Shown: piece after piece, positions 7,850-16,270 of the stretch | Layout: each line of letters starts with the position of its first letter | How positions within the stretch are numbered: the stretch's first letter is position 1 | Assembly: GCA_964632165.1 (NCBI GenBank) | Contig: CAZWCZ010000027.1 | Span: 1 to 28,730, forward strand | DNA: 28,730 bases | Direction: 5' to 3' | Source: SIG299 sp964632165 | Lineage (GTDB): Bacteria; Bacillota; Clostridia; Lachnospirales; Lachnospiraceae | Program-made: the position numbers and the translations under genes | Notes under the pieces: generated by a model | Told to the model about the DNA's origin: nothing | Database searches by the model: none | The model's input: only the letters and a program-made list of their open reading frames with translations

Positions 7850-8935
7850 ATGATATCCAATCAGATTTTGCAGAGTACGATTGAAGGTTTGAAAACGATC
7901 ACAAGAGTTGATATTTGTGTTTTAGATACAGAGGGAAAGGTGCTGGCATCTACCATTTCAAACGCTGAGGAGTATGAAACGGCGGTACAGGTGTTTGTCG
8001 ATTCTCCGGCGGACAGTCAGGTAATGCAGGGATTTCAGTTTTTTAAGATTTTTGACGACCATCAGTTGGAGTATGTCCTGCTTGCAAAGGGAGACAGTGA
8101 TGATGTTTATATGGTAGGGAAAGTAGCATCGTTTCAGATACAGAATCTTCTGGTTGCTTATAAAGAACGGTATGATAAGGATAATTTCATTAAAAACCTT
8201 TTATTGGACAATTTGCTTCTTGTAGACATTTATAATCGTGCAAAAAAGCTTCATATTGAAACAGAAGCACGCAGGGTTGTCTTTATTATCGAAACAAAAA
8301 ATGAGAAAGATACAAATGCATTGGAAACCGTGCGTAGCCTCTTTGCAGGAAAGACGAGAGATTTTATTACTGCAGTAGATGAAAAGAATATCATCCTTGT
8401 CAAAGAATTAAAAGTAAATGAAACGTATGATGATCTGAACAAGACTGCAAAAGTGATCCTTGATATGCTTAATACTGAGGCAATGACAAAGGTCAATGTG
8501 GCTTACGGTACTATCATTAATGAGATCAAGGATGTTTCCCGTTCTTATAAAGAAGCTAAGATGGCACTGGATGTAGGAAAGATTTTTTATAGTGACAAAA
8601 ATATTGTGGCATATGCAAATCTCGGAATCGGCCGTCTGATCTATCAGCTGCCGATGTCGTTATGCAAAATGTTTATTAAGGAAATCTTTGACGGACAGTC
8701 ACCGGACGATTTTGATGAAGAAACACTGGTTACCATCAATAAGTTTTTTGAGAACAGCCTGAATGTTTCTGAGACATCCAGACAGCTTTACATTCATAGA
8801 AATACGCTGGTATATCGTCTGGATAAGCTGCAGAAGGCAACGAATCTTGACCTTCGGGTATTTGAGGATGCGATTACGTTTAAGATTGCACTGATGGTAG
8901 TAAAGTACATGAATTATATGGAACATGCAGAATAG
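7850..8935 (+). CDS. PucR/CdaR-type transcriptional regulator
   Basis: This 361-residue protein has the build of sugar-diacid (CdaR) or purine (PucR) type regulators. The N-terminal sensor domain (about 1-125) contains VCVLDTEGKVLAST-like sequence (here DICVLDTEGKVLASTI), as in diacid-recognition domains. A middle GGDEF-like domain follows (about 135-285). A C-terminal HTH_30 domain has NVSETSRQLYIHRNTLVYRL (about 304-323). No membrane segments are seen. The ligand is unknown; no diacid or purine genes are nearby. The gene has its own promoter and ends at a terminator just before ftsE, so it may be regulated separately from the cell-division operon or feed it by readthrough. Confidence 0.85.
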   Translation: MISNQILQSTIEGLKTITRVDICVLDTEGKVLASTISNAEEYETAVQVFVDSPADSQVMQGFQFFKIFDDHQLEYVLLAKGDSDDVYMVGKVASFQIQNLLVAYKERYDKDNFIKNLLLDNLLLVDIYNRAKKLHIETEARRVVFIIETKNEKDTNALETVRSLFAGKTRDFITAVDEKNIILVKELKVNETYDDLNKTAKVILDMLNTEAMTKVNVAYGTIINEIKDVSRSYKEAKMALDVGKIFYSDKNIVAYANLGIGRLIYQLPMSLCKMFIKEIFDGQSPDDFDEETLVTINKFFENSLNVSETSRQLYIHRNTLVYRLDKLQKATNLDLRVFEDAITFKIALMVVKYMNYMEHAE

Positions 8936-8942
8936 ACAGAGG

Positions 8943-8968
8943 GGGACTGCCGTCGGCGGTCCCTTTTT
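8943..8968 (+). terminator. Rho-independent terminator between the regulator and ftsE
   Basis: A GC-rich 9-bp stem GGGACTGCC/GGCGGTCCC (8943-8951 with 8955-8963, one G-U pair) is followed by TTTTT (8964-8968). I see no promoter in the 17 bp between it and the ftsE start, so ftsE may depend on readthrough or on an internal promoter. Confidence 0.85.
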
Positions 8969-8985
8969 GCTAAATCGGAGGATGT

Positions 8986-9726
8986 ATGACAGAATTATAT
9001 GATCTTCAAAGGGAAATGAGCCGGGTCGAGGCTCCGGTTATTTCTTTTGAAAATGTATCAAAAGAATATCAAAAGGGGATTGCTGCAATAGAAGATATCA
9101 ATATCAGCATATATAAAGGGGAGTTTGTTTTTATTGTAGGTAGCAGCGGTTCCGGAAAATCGACGCTGATCCGCTTACTGATGAAGGAGATACTCCCGTC
9201 CCGCGGAAGGGTATTTGTGGCAGGCAGGGAAATCGGCAGGCTGAGGAAGAGACAGGTAAGCAGATACCGGCGCAGCATAGGCGTTGTTTTTCAGGATTTC
9301 CGTCTCTTAAAAGACAGAAATGTGTTTGAAAATGTTGCATTTGCACAACGCGTGGTAGAAGCTCCGGCACATGAGATCAGACAGCAGGTGCCGAAGATGC
9401 TTTCGCTGGTTGGACTTCAGGAAAAACAGAAGGCTTATCCGGGAGAACTGTCAGGTGGCCAGCAACAGAGGGTCGCATTGGCAAGGGCATTGGTCAATCA
9501 TCCGGTCATCCTGCTTGCAGATGAGCCCACGGGAAATCTTGACCCGAAAAATTCCTGGGAGATCATGCAACTTTTGGAAGATATCAATAAACGGGGCACA
9601 ACGGTAGTGGTTGTAACACATAATCAGGAAATCGTGGATAAGATGCAAAAACGTGTCATTACTTTGAAAAACGGCAGAGTAATCAGCGATGAGGAAAAGG
9701 GAAGGTATCGGTATGCGAAGAATTAG
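8986..9726 (+). CDS. ftsE: cell division ATP-binding protein FtsE
   Basis: This is the ATPase of the FtsEX complex, which couples ATP hydrolysis at the septum to activation of peptidoglycan hydrolases outside the cell. It has Walker A GSSGSGKST (52-60), signature LSGGQQQRVALARAL, Walker B LLADEPTGNLD and the H-loop VTHN. At 246 residues it is longer than typical FtsE because about 17 residues precede the usual start of homology (VISFENVSKEY). The ATG at 8986 has GGAGG 7 bp upstream, so I keep the long form; the internal ATG at 9019 is the alternative. Its last 14 bases overlap the start of ftsX. Confidence 0.93.
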   Translation: MTELYDLQREMSRVEAPVISFENVSKEYQKGIAAIEDINISIYKGEFVFIVGSSGSGKSTLIRLLMKEILPSRGRVFVAGREIGRLRKRQVSRYRRSIGVVFQDFRLLKDRNVFENVAFAQRVVEAPAHEIRQQVPKMLSLVGLQEKQKAYPGELSGGQQQRVALARALVNHPVILLADEPTGNLDPKNSWEIMQLLEDINKRGTTVVVVTHNQEIVDKMQKRVITLKNGRVISDEEKGRYRYAKN

Positions 9727-10633
9727 GACATTGTTTTACTGCATCAGACAGGGAATTCGCGGAATCTGGAAAAACAGGGTGTATTCTCTTGCATCGGCAG
9801 GGACGATCACGGCGTGTATTCTGTTGCTCGGGGTATTTTATTTTGTAGTAGAAAATTTTAACTTTGCCATGAAATCAGCAGAAAGTATGGTGGGATTTAC
9901 GGTATTTTTTGCAGAAGGTACGACAGAAGAACGCATTTTGGAAATAAAGCAGGAAATCGGAAACAGGACAGAGGTGGCAGATATTACCTACATATCTGCG
10001 GAAGAAGCCTGGGAAACCTATAAAAAGGAAAATCTGAGCGAAGAGCTGGCGGCAACATTTGGAGAGGATAATCCGCTTGAAAATTCTGCATCGTTAGAAG
10101 TACACGTAAATGAAGCGGCAATGCAGCAGGAATTGGTTTCTTATGTCAAAGGGATCGCGGAAGTCCGGACAGTGAATCATTCCGAATCGGTTGCAGAGAG
10201 CTTTGAAGGGATCAAAATACTTGCCTGGATCATTTCTGCCGGGTTGATCGTAATCCTGGGGGCAGTTGCGGTGTTCCTGATACGGACTACGATTTCGACC
10301 GGGATAAGTGTACGTCGTGAAGAGATTTCTATCATGAGTATTTTCGGAGCTACGGATTTCTTTATCCGTGCACCATTTGTTGTGGAAGGGGCTCTGATCG
10401 GTCTGTTAGGTTCTGTTTTACCGCTTGGACTGTTATATATTGTATATGGAGAAGTAGTAACGACCTTGAAAGAACAGTTTGAAGGAGTGTTTACGACAAT
10501 GAAGTTCCTGGATCGAAATGATATCATGCAGAGCTTTTTGCCGATTGCGCTGATCTTCAGTCTGGGTATAGGACTGATAGCAAGTCATGTTACGGCGAAG
10601 AAGCAGATCCGGAAGATTGAGTTACAGCATTAA
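9713..10633 (+). CDS. ftsX: cell division permease-like protein FtsX
   Basis: This 306-residue membrane partner of FtsE has one N-terminal membrane segment (about 18-43), an extracellular domain (about 45-165) that in this family contacts the hydrolase, and three C-terminal membrane segments (near 170-190, 215-245 and 275-295). I start it at the ATG at 9713 (MRRIRTL), preceded by GGGAAGG, within the end of ftsE; an in-frame ATG at 9689 is less likely. Translational coupling to ftsE is expected. The downstream coiled-coil M23 protein is the natural target of this complex. Confidence 0.92.
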   Translation: MRRIRTLFYCIRQGIRGIWKNRVYSLASAGTITACILLLGVFYFVVENFNFAMKSAESMVGFTVFFAEGTTEERILEIKQEIGNRTEVADITYISAEEAWETYKKENLSEELAATFGEDNPLENSASLEVHVNEAAMQQELVSYVKGIAEVRTVNHSESVAESFEGIKILAWIISAGLIVILGAVAVFLIRTTISTGISVRREEISIMSIFGATDFFIRAPFVVEGALIGLLGSVLPLGLLYIVYGEVVTTLKEQFEGVFTTMKFLDRNDIMQSFLPIALIFSLGIGLIASHVTAKKQIRKIELQH

Positions 10634-10650
10634 GAGAGGTGGAAATGCGG

Positions 10651-11922
10651 ATGAAAAAAAGCATGCGGGCAACTGCAATGGTCATTCTGCTCATGAGTCT
10701 GACTGTTGGAACAGCAGCGGGAGTCATTCCTGTAGCAAAAAATACAGTACTGGCAGGAACAACAAAGTCGTATCAGGATCAGATCGATGCGGCAAAAAAG
10801 AAAAAAGAGGAATTGGAAAAAGAACAGAAAGAACTGGAAAAAAAGATAGCAGAGTTGAAAGCAAAGAAAGAAGATATGGAAAGTTACATCCTTTCTTTGG
10901 ATGAAAAAACAGCAGCACTGTTAGAAGACATTGATTCGCTGGAAGAAGAAATAGAAATCTGCGAGAACAACCTTTCGGAAACAAGAGCAGAGCTTGATGA
11001 GGCAAAGGCGAAAGAAGCAGAGCAGTATGCAACAATGAAAGCACGCATTCAGTATATGTATGAAAACGGAGAAACCGGTTTCTTAGAGGTCCTGTTCGGA
11101 CAGGGAAGTCTTGCTGATGTATTCAATCAGATGGAATACAGGCGGGAGATTACAAAATACGACAATGCATTATTAGAACGTTATCATGAGACAAAACTTC
11201 ATGTTGAAAATACCGAACTTGTATTGTCGGCACAGCTGGAAGAACTGCAGGCATTGAAAGTTACGCAGGAATCAGAACTGGCTGCAGTGGAAGAACTGGC
11301 CACAGCAAAAGCACAGGAACTGCTTACTTTGGCAGAGAGTATCGGTGTAGACGAAGAAATGCTGTTCAATTACTGGGAAGAAATCACGGAACAGGGTGCG
11401 AATATAGCAGAATTGGAAAAACTGGAAGCGGAACGGATTGCGGAAGAAGAACGCAAACGGAAGGAAGAAGAGGAACGCCTTCGCAAGGAAGCGGAGATGA
11501 AGAAAAACCAGAGTATTGATAATATGCTTTGGCCGATACCGGCGAGCAGCCGGATTACTTCTTACTTTGGATACCGTAAGTCACCTACGGCGGGGGCATC
11601 TACGTATCATCGTGGGATTGATGTGGGGGCGGCAACCGGAACATCCGTATTGGCATCGATTGCAGGAACAGTTACAACAGCAGGCTATAATTCTACTTCA
11701 GGATATCATATTGTAATCGATCATGGAAACGGTGTGGTTACAAAGTACATGCATGCATCCAAACTGCTGGTCAAAGCAGGAGACTATGTAGAGCGTGGTC
11801 AGGTCATTATGAAAGTGGGTTCTACGGGAGTTTCCACAGGGCCTCATCTGCACTTTGGATTGTTTATTAACGGCGTGGCAGTAGACCCGTTGAAATATGT
11901 TACATATCAAAATAACAAATAA
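10651..11922 (+). CDS. secreted coiled-coil M23 peptidase (EnvC-like murein hydrolase)
   Basis: This 423-residue exported protein has a signal peptide (about 1-35), long Glu/Lys-rich coiled coils (about 43-130 and 180-290) and a C-terminal M23/LytM domain (about 300-420). The metal-binding residues are visible in HRGIDVG and GPHLHFG, so the domain looks catalytically intact, unlike E. coli EnvC, which only activates amidases. Position right after ftsEX makes it the likely FtsEX-controlled hydrolase, in the role that PcsB or CwlO fill in other Firmicutes. The start is set by AGAGAGGTGG 8 bp before the ATG at 10651; GTG 10639 and ATG 10645 are too close to it. Confidence 0.9.
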   Translation: MKKSMRATAMVILLMSLTVGTAAGVIPVAKNTVLAGTTKSYQDQIDAAKKKKEELEKEQKELEKKIAELKAKKEDMESYILSLDEKTAALLEDIDSLEEEIEICENNLSETRAELDEAKAKEAEQYATMKARIQYMYENGETGFLEVLFGQGSLADVFNQMEYRREITKYDNALLERYHETKLHVENTELVLSAQLEELQALKVTQESELAAVEELATAKAQELLTLAESIGVDEEMLFNYWEEITEQGANIAELEKLEAERIAEEERKRKEEEERLRKEAEMKKNQSIDNMLWPIPASSRITSYFGYRKSPTAGASTYHRGIDVGAATGTSVLASIAGTVTTAGYNSTSGYHIVIDHGNGVVTKYMHASKLLVKAGDYVERGQVIMKVGSTGVSTGPHLHFGLFINGVAVDPLKYVTYQNNK

Positions 11923-11948
11923 TAATGGGAGATAAAAGGAGAACAGAC

Positions 11949-13223
11949 ATGAGAAAATATGCCGGAAAGAGCATCCTCGCTCTTATACTTATGATTTCTA
12001 TGCTTTTTTGCAGCGGATGCAGTCTTGTATTTATGACGGGCGAAACAAAGCGGGAAGATATTGCAGATAAACCGGAGGGAAATGAGCAGAATTCAGAGGG
12101 AAAGGAAGAGACAAATACACCTTCAACGACAAACGGAGCACTGATTTCTGATTTTTTTACCGGAAAGCTGGAACTGCTTGAGCAGGTAATCAACATGTAC
12201 TATATGGATGAGATTTCAGTGGAAGATCTGCAGACCGGAATATACAAGGGACTCTTGGAAGGTTTGGGCGATCCGTATTCCTGCTATTATACAAAAGAAG
12301 AGTTTGATGATCTGATGGAATCTACCCAGGGGACGTATGCAGGTATCGGAGCTGTAGTACAGCAGAACAGAAAAACAATGATCATTACGGTAGTAAAGCC
12401 GTATGTGGATGCGCCGGCATACAATGCAGGAATGCTTCCTGGAGATATTATTTATAAAGTAAATGGTGTGGATATTACCGGAATGGAAGTGGATTCCGTA
12501 GTAGCACTGATGAAAGGGGAACCGGGAACAGAGGTAATGGTTACTGTAGTCAGAGACGGTGTAACGGATCCGATCGACCTTACCATCACAAGAGCCTGGA
12601 TTGAGATTGAAACCGTAGAATATGAAATGTTAGAGGAAAATATCGGATACATTCTTGTTTCCGGATTTGAGGAGCCGACGGCCGGACAGTTCAAGCATGC
12701 GATAGAAGAACTTATCGGGCAGGGAATGAAAGGACTTGTCATTGATCTGCGGGATAATCCCGGCGGTCTTTTGACTTCTGTTGTGGAAATGCTGGATTAC
12801 CTTCTTCCGGATGATCTGATCGTGTATACAGAAGATAAATATGGAAACAGAGAAGAATACAAAGGAAGCGATAAGCATTCCTTAGACATGCCGATGACAA
12901 TACTGATCAACGGTAACAGCGCCAGTGCTTCGGAAATATTTGCTGCTGCCATGCAGGATTATAACGCAGCAACGCTGATCGGAACAACAAGTTTCGGCAA
13001 AGGAATCGTACAGTCTCTGATTCCGTTTAGTGACGGGACGGCGGTCAAAGTGACAGTATCACGCTATTTTACGCCTCGTGGGGTATGCATTCACGGAGTA
13101 GGGGTGACTCCTGACATTGAAATTGATCTGGCAGAAGAACTAAAACAGCTTGTAGTGATTGAACATGCGCAGGATAATCAGCTGCAGGCAGCCATCGAAG
13201 AATTATTAAAAGAGATAAAATAG
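11949..13223 (+). CDS. S41 family carboxyl-terminal processing protease with PDZ domain
   Basis: This is a 424-residue CtpA/CtpB-like serine protease. It has an N-terminal hydrophobic export signal ending FCSGCS, which may be a lipobox although the -3 residue is Cys instead of Leu. An acidic linker, a PDZ domain (about 100-190; AGMLPGDIIYKVNGVDI) and the S41 core follow. The Ser-Lys catalytic elements are NSASASEIFAAAMQD and GTTSFGKG. Such proteases trim or degrade envelope proteins, including cell-wall hydrolases, so placement after the FtsEX-M23 genes suggests control of septal hydrolysis. I chose the ATG at 11949, 6 bp after AAGGAG, over the in-frame ATG at 11925. Confidence 0.9.
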   Translation: MRKYAGKSILALILMISMLFCSGCSLVFMTGETKREDIADKPEGNEQNSEGKEETNTPSTTNGALISDFFTGKLELLEQVINMYYMDEISVEDLQTGIYKGLLEGLGDPYSCYYTKEEFDDLMESTQGTYAGIGAVVQQNRKTMIITVVKPYVDAPAYNAGMLPGDIIYKVNGVDITGMEVDSVVALMKGEPGTEVMVTVVRDGVTDPIDLTITRAWIEIETVEYEMLEENIGYILVSGFEEPTAGQFKHAIEELIGQGMKGLVIDLRDNPGGLLTSVVEMLDYLLPDDLIVYTEDKYGNREEYKGSDKHSLDMPMTILINGNSASASEIFAAAMQDYNAATLIGTTSFGKGIVQSLIPFSDGTAVKVTVSRYFTPRGVCIHGVGVTPDIEIDLAEELKQLVVIEHAQDNQLQAAIEELLKEIK

Positions 13224-13253
13224 GAAAATACCTTCAAAGGGAGGCAGAAAAAG

Positions 13254-14474
13254 ATGAAAATAGCGGTACTTGGATATGGCACCATTGGCTCCGGGGTAGT
13301 AGAGGCATTGGGAAAAAACCGTGATAATATTGCCAAACGTGCCGGAGATGAAATAGAAGTCCGATATGTATTAGATCTGAGAAAATTCCCCGGGGATCCG
13401 ATAGAGGATATTCTGGTACATGAGTTTTCCGTAATCGCAGAAGATGAAGAGATTGGATGTGTTGTGGAAACAATGGGCGGTGTGGAACCGGCATATTCCT
13501 ACGTAAAAGAAAGTCTGCTGCGTGGAAAGAGCGTCTGCACTTCAAATAAGGAACTGGTGGCAAAACATGGAGCAGAACTGCTTGAGATCGCCAGACAGAA
13601 GAAAGTAAATTTTCTGTTTGAGGCAAGTGTTGGCGGAGGGATCCCAATCATCCGTCCGCTCAATCAGTCTTTGACGGCAGATGAAATAGAAGAAATTAAC
13701 GGTATTGTAAACGGAACAACCAACTATATATTGACAAAAATGAGCAAGGACGGCATGAAATTTGAGGAGGCATTAGAAGAAGCACAAAATCTTGGATATG
13801 CCGAACGTGATCCGGAGGCAGACGTGGAAGGATATGATGCCGGAAGAAAGCTTGCCATTCTTACCTCTCTTGCATATGGGATGCAGGTGGATTATGAAGA
13901 TATTTATATGGAAGGCATAACAAAGATCACGGATGTGGATTTTAAATATGCAGAGGCAATGGGGGCAGAGATAAAACTGCTTGCTACAGGAAAACGGAAC
14001 GGAGAAAGCTTTTATGCAATGGTAACACCAAGGATGATCCGGGATAACAATCCGCTTTACCCGGTATACGGGGTATACAACAGCATTCTGGTGCGTGGAA
14101 ATCTGTTGGGAAATGTAATGTTTTACGGAAGCGGTGCCGGGAAACTTCCTACGGCAAGTGCGGTCGTTGCCGATGTGGTGGATGCGGTGAAGCATAAAGG
14201 AACGAATATTATGACCATCTGGAGCAATAAGAAGCTGACACTTTCCGATCACAAGGACGCAGAAAGCGGATTTTTTGTTCGTGTTCCGGAAGAGGAAGAG
14301 GAAACAGCAAGAGCTGTTTTCGCAGGACTTGAGGAAATCTTTTTGCCGGCTTCTGCAGGAGTAGTGGGGGAGTTTGCTTTCCTGACAAAAGAGATGAGTG
14401 AGCGGGAATTTGAAGAAAAAGCAGGGAGACTGGATATTTTAAGCAGGATCCGTACAGAATGGAGCGCGGAATAA
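13254..14474 (+). CDS. hom: homoserine dehydrogenase
   Basis: This 406-residue cytoplasmic enzyme reduces aspartate semialdehyde to homoserine for threonine and methionine synthesis. It has the NAD(P) motif GYGTIGSG (7-14), the central segment EASVGGGIPIIRPL and the signature GYAERDPEADVEGYDAGRKL (residues about 181-200). The last 90 residues form a shortened ACT-like regulatory domain, so feedback inhibition by threonine is plausible. It begins 30 bp after the S41 protease gene behind AGGGAGG with no terminator between, so it appears to be the last gene of the ftsEX transcript, which is functionally unexpected. Confidence 0.93.
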   Translation: MKIAVLGYGTIGSGVVEALGKNRDNIAKRAGDEIEVRYVLDLRKFPGDPIEDILVHEFSVIAEDEEIGCVVETMGGVEPAYSYVKESLLRGKSVCTSNKELVAKHGAELLEIARQKKVNFLFEASVGGGIPIIRPLNQSLTADEIEEINGIVNGTTNYILTKMSKDGMKFEEALEEAQNLGYAERDPEADVEGYDAGRKLAILTSLAYGMQVDYEDIYMEGITKITDVDFKYAEAMGAEIKLLATGKRNGESFYAMVTPRMIRDNNPLYPVYGVYNSILVRGNLLGNVMFYGSGAGKLPTASAVVADVVDAVKHKGTNIMTIWSNKKLTLSDHKDAESGFFVRVPEEEEETARAVFAGLEEIFLPASAGVVGEFAFLTKEMSEREFEEKAGRLDILSRIRTEWSAE

Positions 14475-14484
14475 GGGCGGAAAA

Positions 14485-14579
14485 AAATAAAGGGCGTATC
14501 GGTTGAGGTAACCACCAAAAGTCAGACCTGAAAATCTAACGGTTGGGAGGTTACTTCGATCTGATAACGTCCTTTATTT
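14485..14579 (+). ncRNA. structured element between hom and prfC (3' UTR structure or small RNA; terminator possible)
   Basis: A 95-nt imperfect inverted repeat lies between the convergent hom and prfC genes. The outer stem pairs 14485-14500 with 14563-14579 (16 bp, one bulge, one G-U). An inner 9-bp stem pairs 14505-14513 with 14549-14557 (one G-U). Both non-Watson-Crick positions are G-U in plus-strand RNA but C-A in minus-strand RNA, so the structure fits plus-strand transcripts, that is, the hom 3' end. A T-run follows the stem on the minus side, so it may also end prfC transcripts. It is much longer and more branched than a simple terminator. Confidence 0.55.
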
Positions 14580-14587
14580 GAATAAGA

Positions 14588-16177
14588 TCAGTTGTGACCG
14601 AATTCGGACAGAACAAGAGTCTTGTTACGCTCCTGTACGGTGCGGATGCTCCATTCATGTGTGAATAAAAGGAGCGGACGGTCTTTCAAATCTTTGATCT
14701 TCTTTGTATCGGATGTAACATTTAAGGAAGATACATCGATATCCTTATTTTCAATCCAGCGGATATATTCGTAAGGAAGCGGATCCATACGGATCTCTAC
14801 ACCATATTCGGATTCCAGACGGAATTTCAATACATCAAACTGCAGGACACCGACAACACCGACGATGATCTCTTCCATACCCGTATTAAATTCCTGAAAA
14901 ATCTGGATGGCACCTTCCTGTGCGATCTGTGAGATCCCTTTGATGAACTGTTTCCGCTTCATTGTATCTACCTGCCGGACTTTGGCAAAATGTTCCGGTG
15001 CAAAGGTAGGGATCCCTTCGTATTCAAATTTTTTCCCCGGCATACAAATGGTATCTCCAATGGAGAAAATGCCAGGATCGAAAACGCCGATGATATCGCC
15101 GGCATAGGCTTCTTCTACGATCTTCCTTTCCTGCGCCATCATCTGTTGTGGCTGGGAAAGGCGGATTTTCTTTCCTCCCTGGATGTGCGTTACTTCCATT
15201 CCGGCTTCGAATTTCCCGGAGCAGATACGCATAAAGGCGATACGGTCACGATGGGCCTTGTTCATGTTTGCCTGGATTTTAAAAACAAATGCCGAAAAAT
15301 CGTTTTCGACCGGATCAATGATACCCTCATTGGAAGTACGTGGGAGTGGGGTAGAAGTCATCTTGAGAAAGTGCTCCAAAAAGGTTTCCACACCAAAGTT
15401 TGTCAGTGCGGAACCGAAAAATACCGGTGTAAGTTCTCCTGCACTGACTAATTCCATATCGAATTCACTGCCCGCACCGCCAAGAAGATCGATTTCATCT
15501 ACCAGGTTCTGATGATTTTCTCTGCCGATGATATCATCCAGATTTTCATCACCCAGCTCGGCTTCTATTGTTTCTACTTCGGTCTGGCCACTGTTGGCAG
15601 CAAAGAAACGGGTAATTTTTTTGGTGTTTCTGTCGTAAACACCGCGGAAGTTTTTTCCGCAGCCGATCGGCCAGTTGACCGGGCAGGTTTTAATGCCGAG
15701 GACACTTTCAATCTCATCTAATAATTCAAAGGTATTTCTTGCTTCACGATCCAGCTTGTTTACAAATGTAAAGATCGGAATATGGCGCATTACGCAGACT
15801 TTGAACAATTTAATGGTCTGAGCCTCTACACCTTTGGATGCATCGATGACCATGACAGCAGAATCTGCCGCCATCAGAGTACGATACGTATCTTCCGAGA
15901 AATCCTGGTGTCCCGGGGTATCCAGGATATTGATGCAATAGCCGTCATAATTAAACTGCATTACGGAGGAAGTAACGGAAATACCACGTTCCTTTTCAAT
16001 CTCCATCCAGTCGGATACGGCATGCTTTGCCGTCTTTTTTGCTTTGACGGAACCTGCCAGATTGATGGCACCTCCGTATAATAACAATTTTTCGGTTAAA
16101 GTCGTCTTACCGGCATCCGGGTGAGAAATGATGGCAAAGGTACGGCGCTTGTTGATTTCCTGTGCGTATTGTCCCAT
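14588..16177 (-). CDS. prfC: peptide chain release factor 3 (RF3)
   Basis: This 529-residue translational GTPase recycles RF1 and RF2 from the ribosome after peptide release. It has the P-loop HPDAGKTT (19-26), switch region ERGISVTSSV, DTPGHQDFSEDTYRTL and NKLD. EF-Tu-like domain II and the RF3-specific C-terminal domain follow (IQIFQE, GVVGVLQFDVL, RLESEYG). The length is that of the family. It has its own TTGCCT/TATACT promoter and GGAGG. It is convergent with hom. Confidence 0.96.
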   Translation of the reverse strand: MGQYAQEINKRRTFAIISHPDAGKTTLTEKLLLYGGAINLAGSVKAKKTAKHAVSDWMEIEKERGISVTSSVMQFNYDGYCINILDTPGHQDFSEDTYRTLMAADSAVMVIDASKGVEAQTIKLFKVCVMRHIPIFTFVNKLDREARNTFELLDEIESVLGIKTCPVNWPIGCGKNFRGVYDRNTKKITRFFAANSGQTEVETIEAELGDENLDDIIGRENHQNLVDEIDLLGGAGSEFDMELVSAGELTPVFFGSALTNFGVETFLEHFLKMTSTPLPRTSNEGIIDPVENDFSAFVFKIQANMNKAHRDRIAFMRICSGKFEAGMEVTHIQGGKKIRLSQPQQMMAQERKIVEEAYAGDIIGVFDPGIFSIGDTICMPGKKFEYEGIPTFAPEHFAKVRQVDTMKRKQFIKGISQIAQEGAIQIFQEFNTGMEEIIVGVVGVLQFDVLKFRLESEYGVEIRMDPLPYEYIRWIENKDIDVSSLNVTSDTKKIKDLKDRPLLLFTHEWSIRTVQERNKTLVLSEFGHN

Positions 16178-16215
16178 AGAGTCCTCCTTGATTCAAGTTC
16201 ATTGCAAACTAAGTA

Positions 16216-16244
16216 AGTATATCATAACTTAAAATAATAGGCAA
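16216..16244 (-). promoter_or_regulatory. promoter of prfC
   Basis: On the minus strand TTGCCT (complement of 16239-16244), an exact 17-bp spacer and TATACT (complement of 16216-16221) lie about 40 bp before the prfC ATG. Confidence 0.75.
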
Positions 16245-16270
16245 GCACGAGTTTCCTATAAGCATGAAAT

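Noticed and set aside
14491..14580. tRNA gene between hom and prfC
   Set aside because: TTCGATC and a CTGAAAA loop look tRNA-like, but the acceptor and T-stem positions do not pair; the sequence pairs much better as one long nested hairpin.
14541..14580. T-box riboswitch
   Set aside because: The segment resembles the 3' end of a T-box only loosely (about 6 of 9 positions) and no plus-strand gene follows; no specifier loop could be found in the short space.
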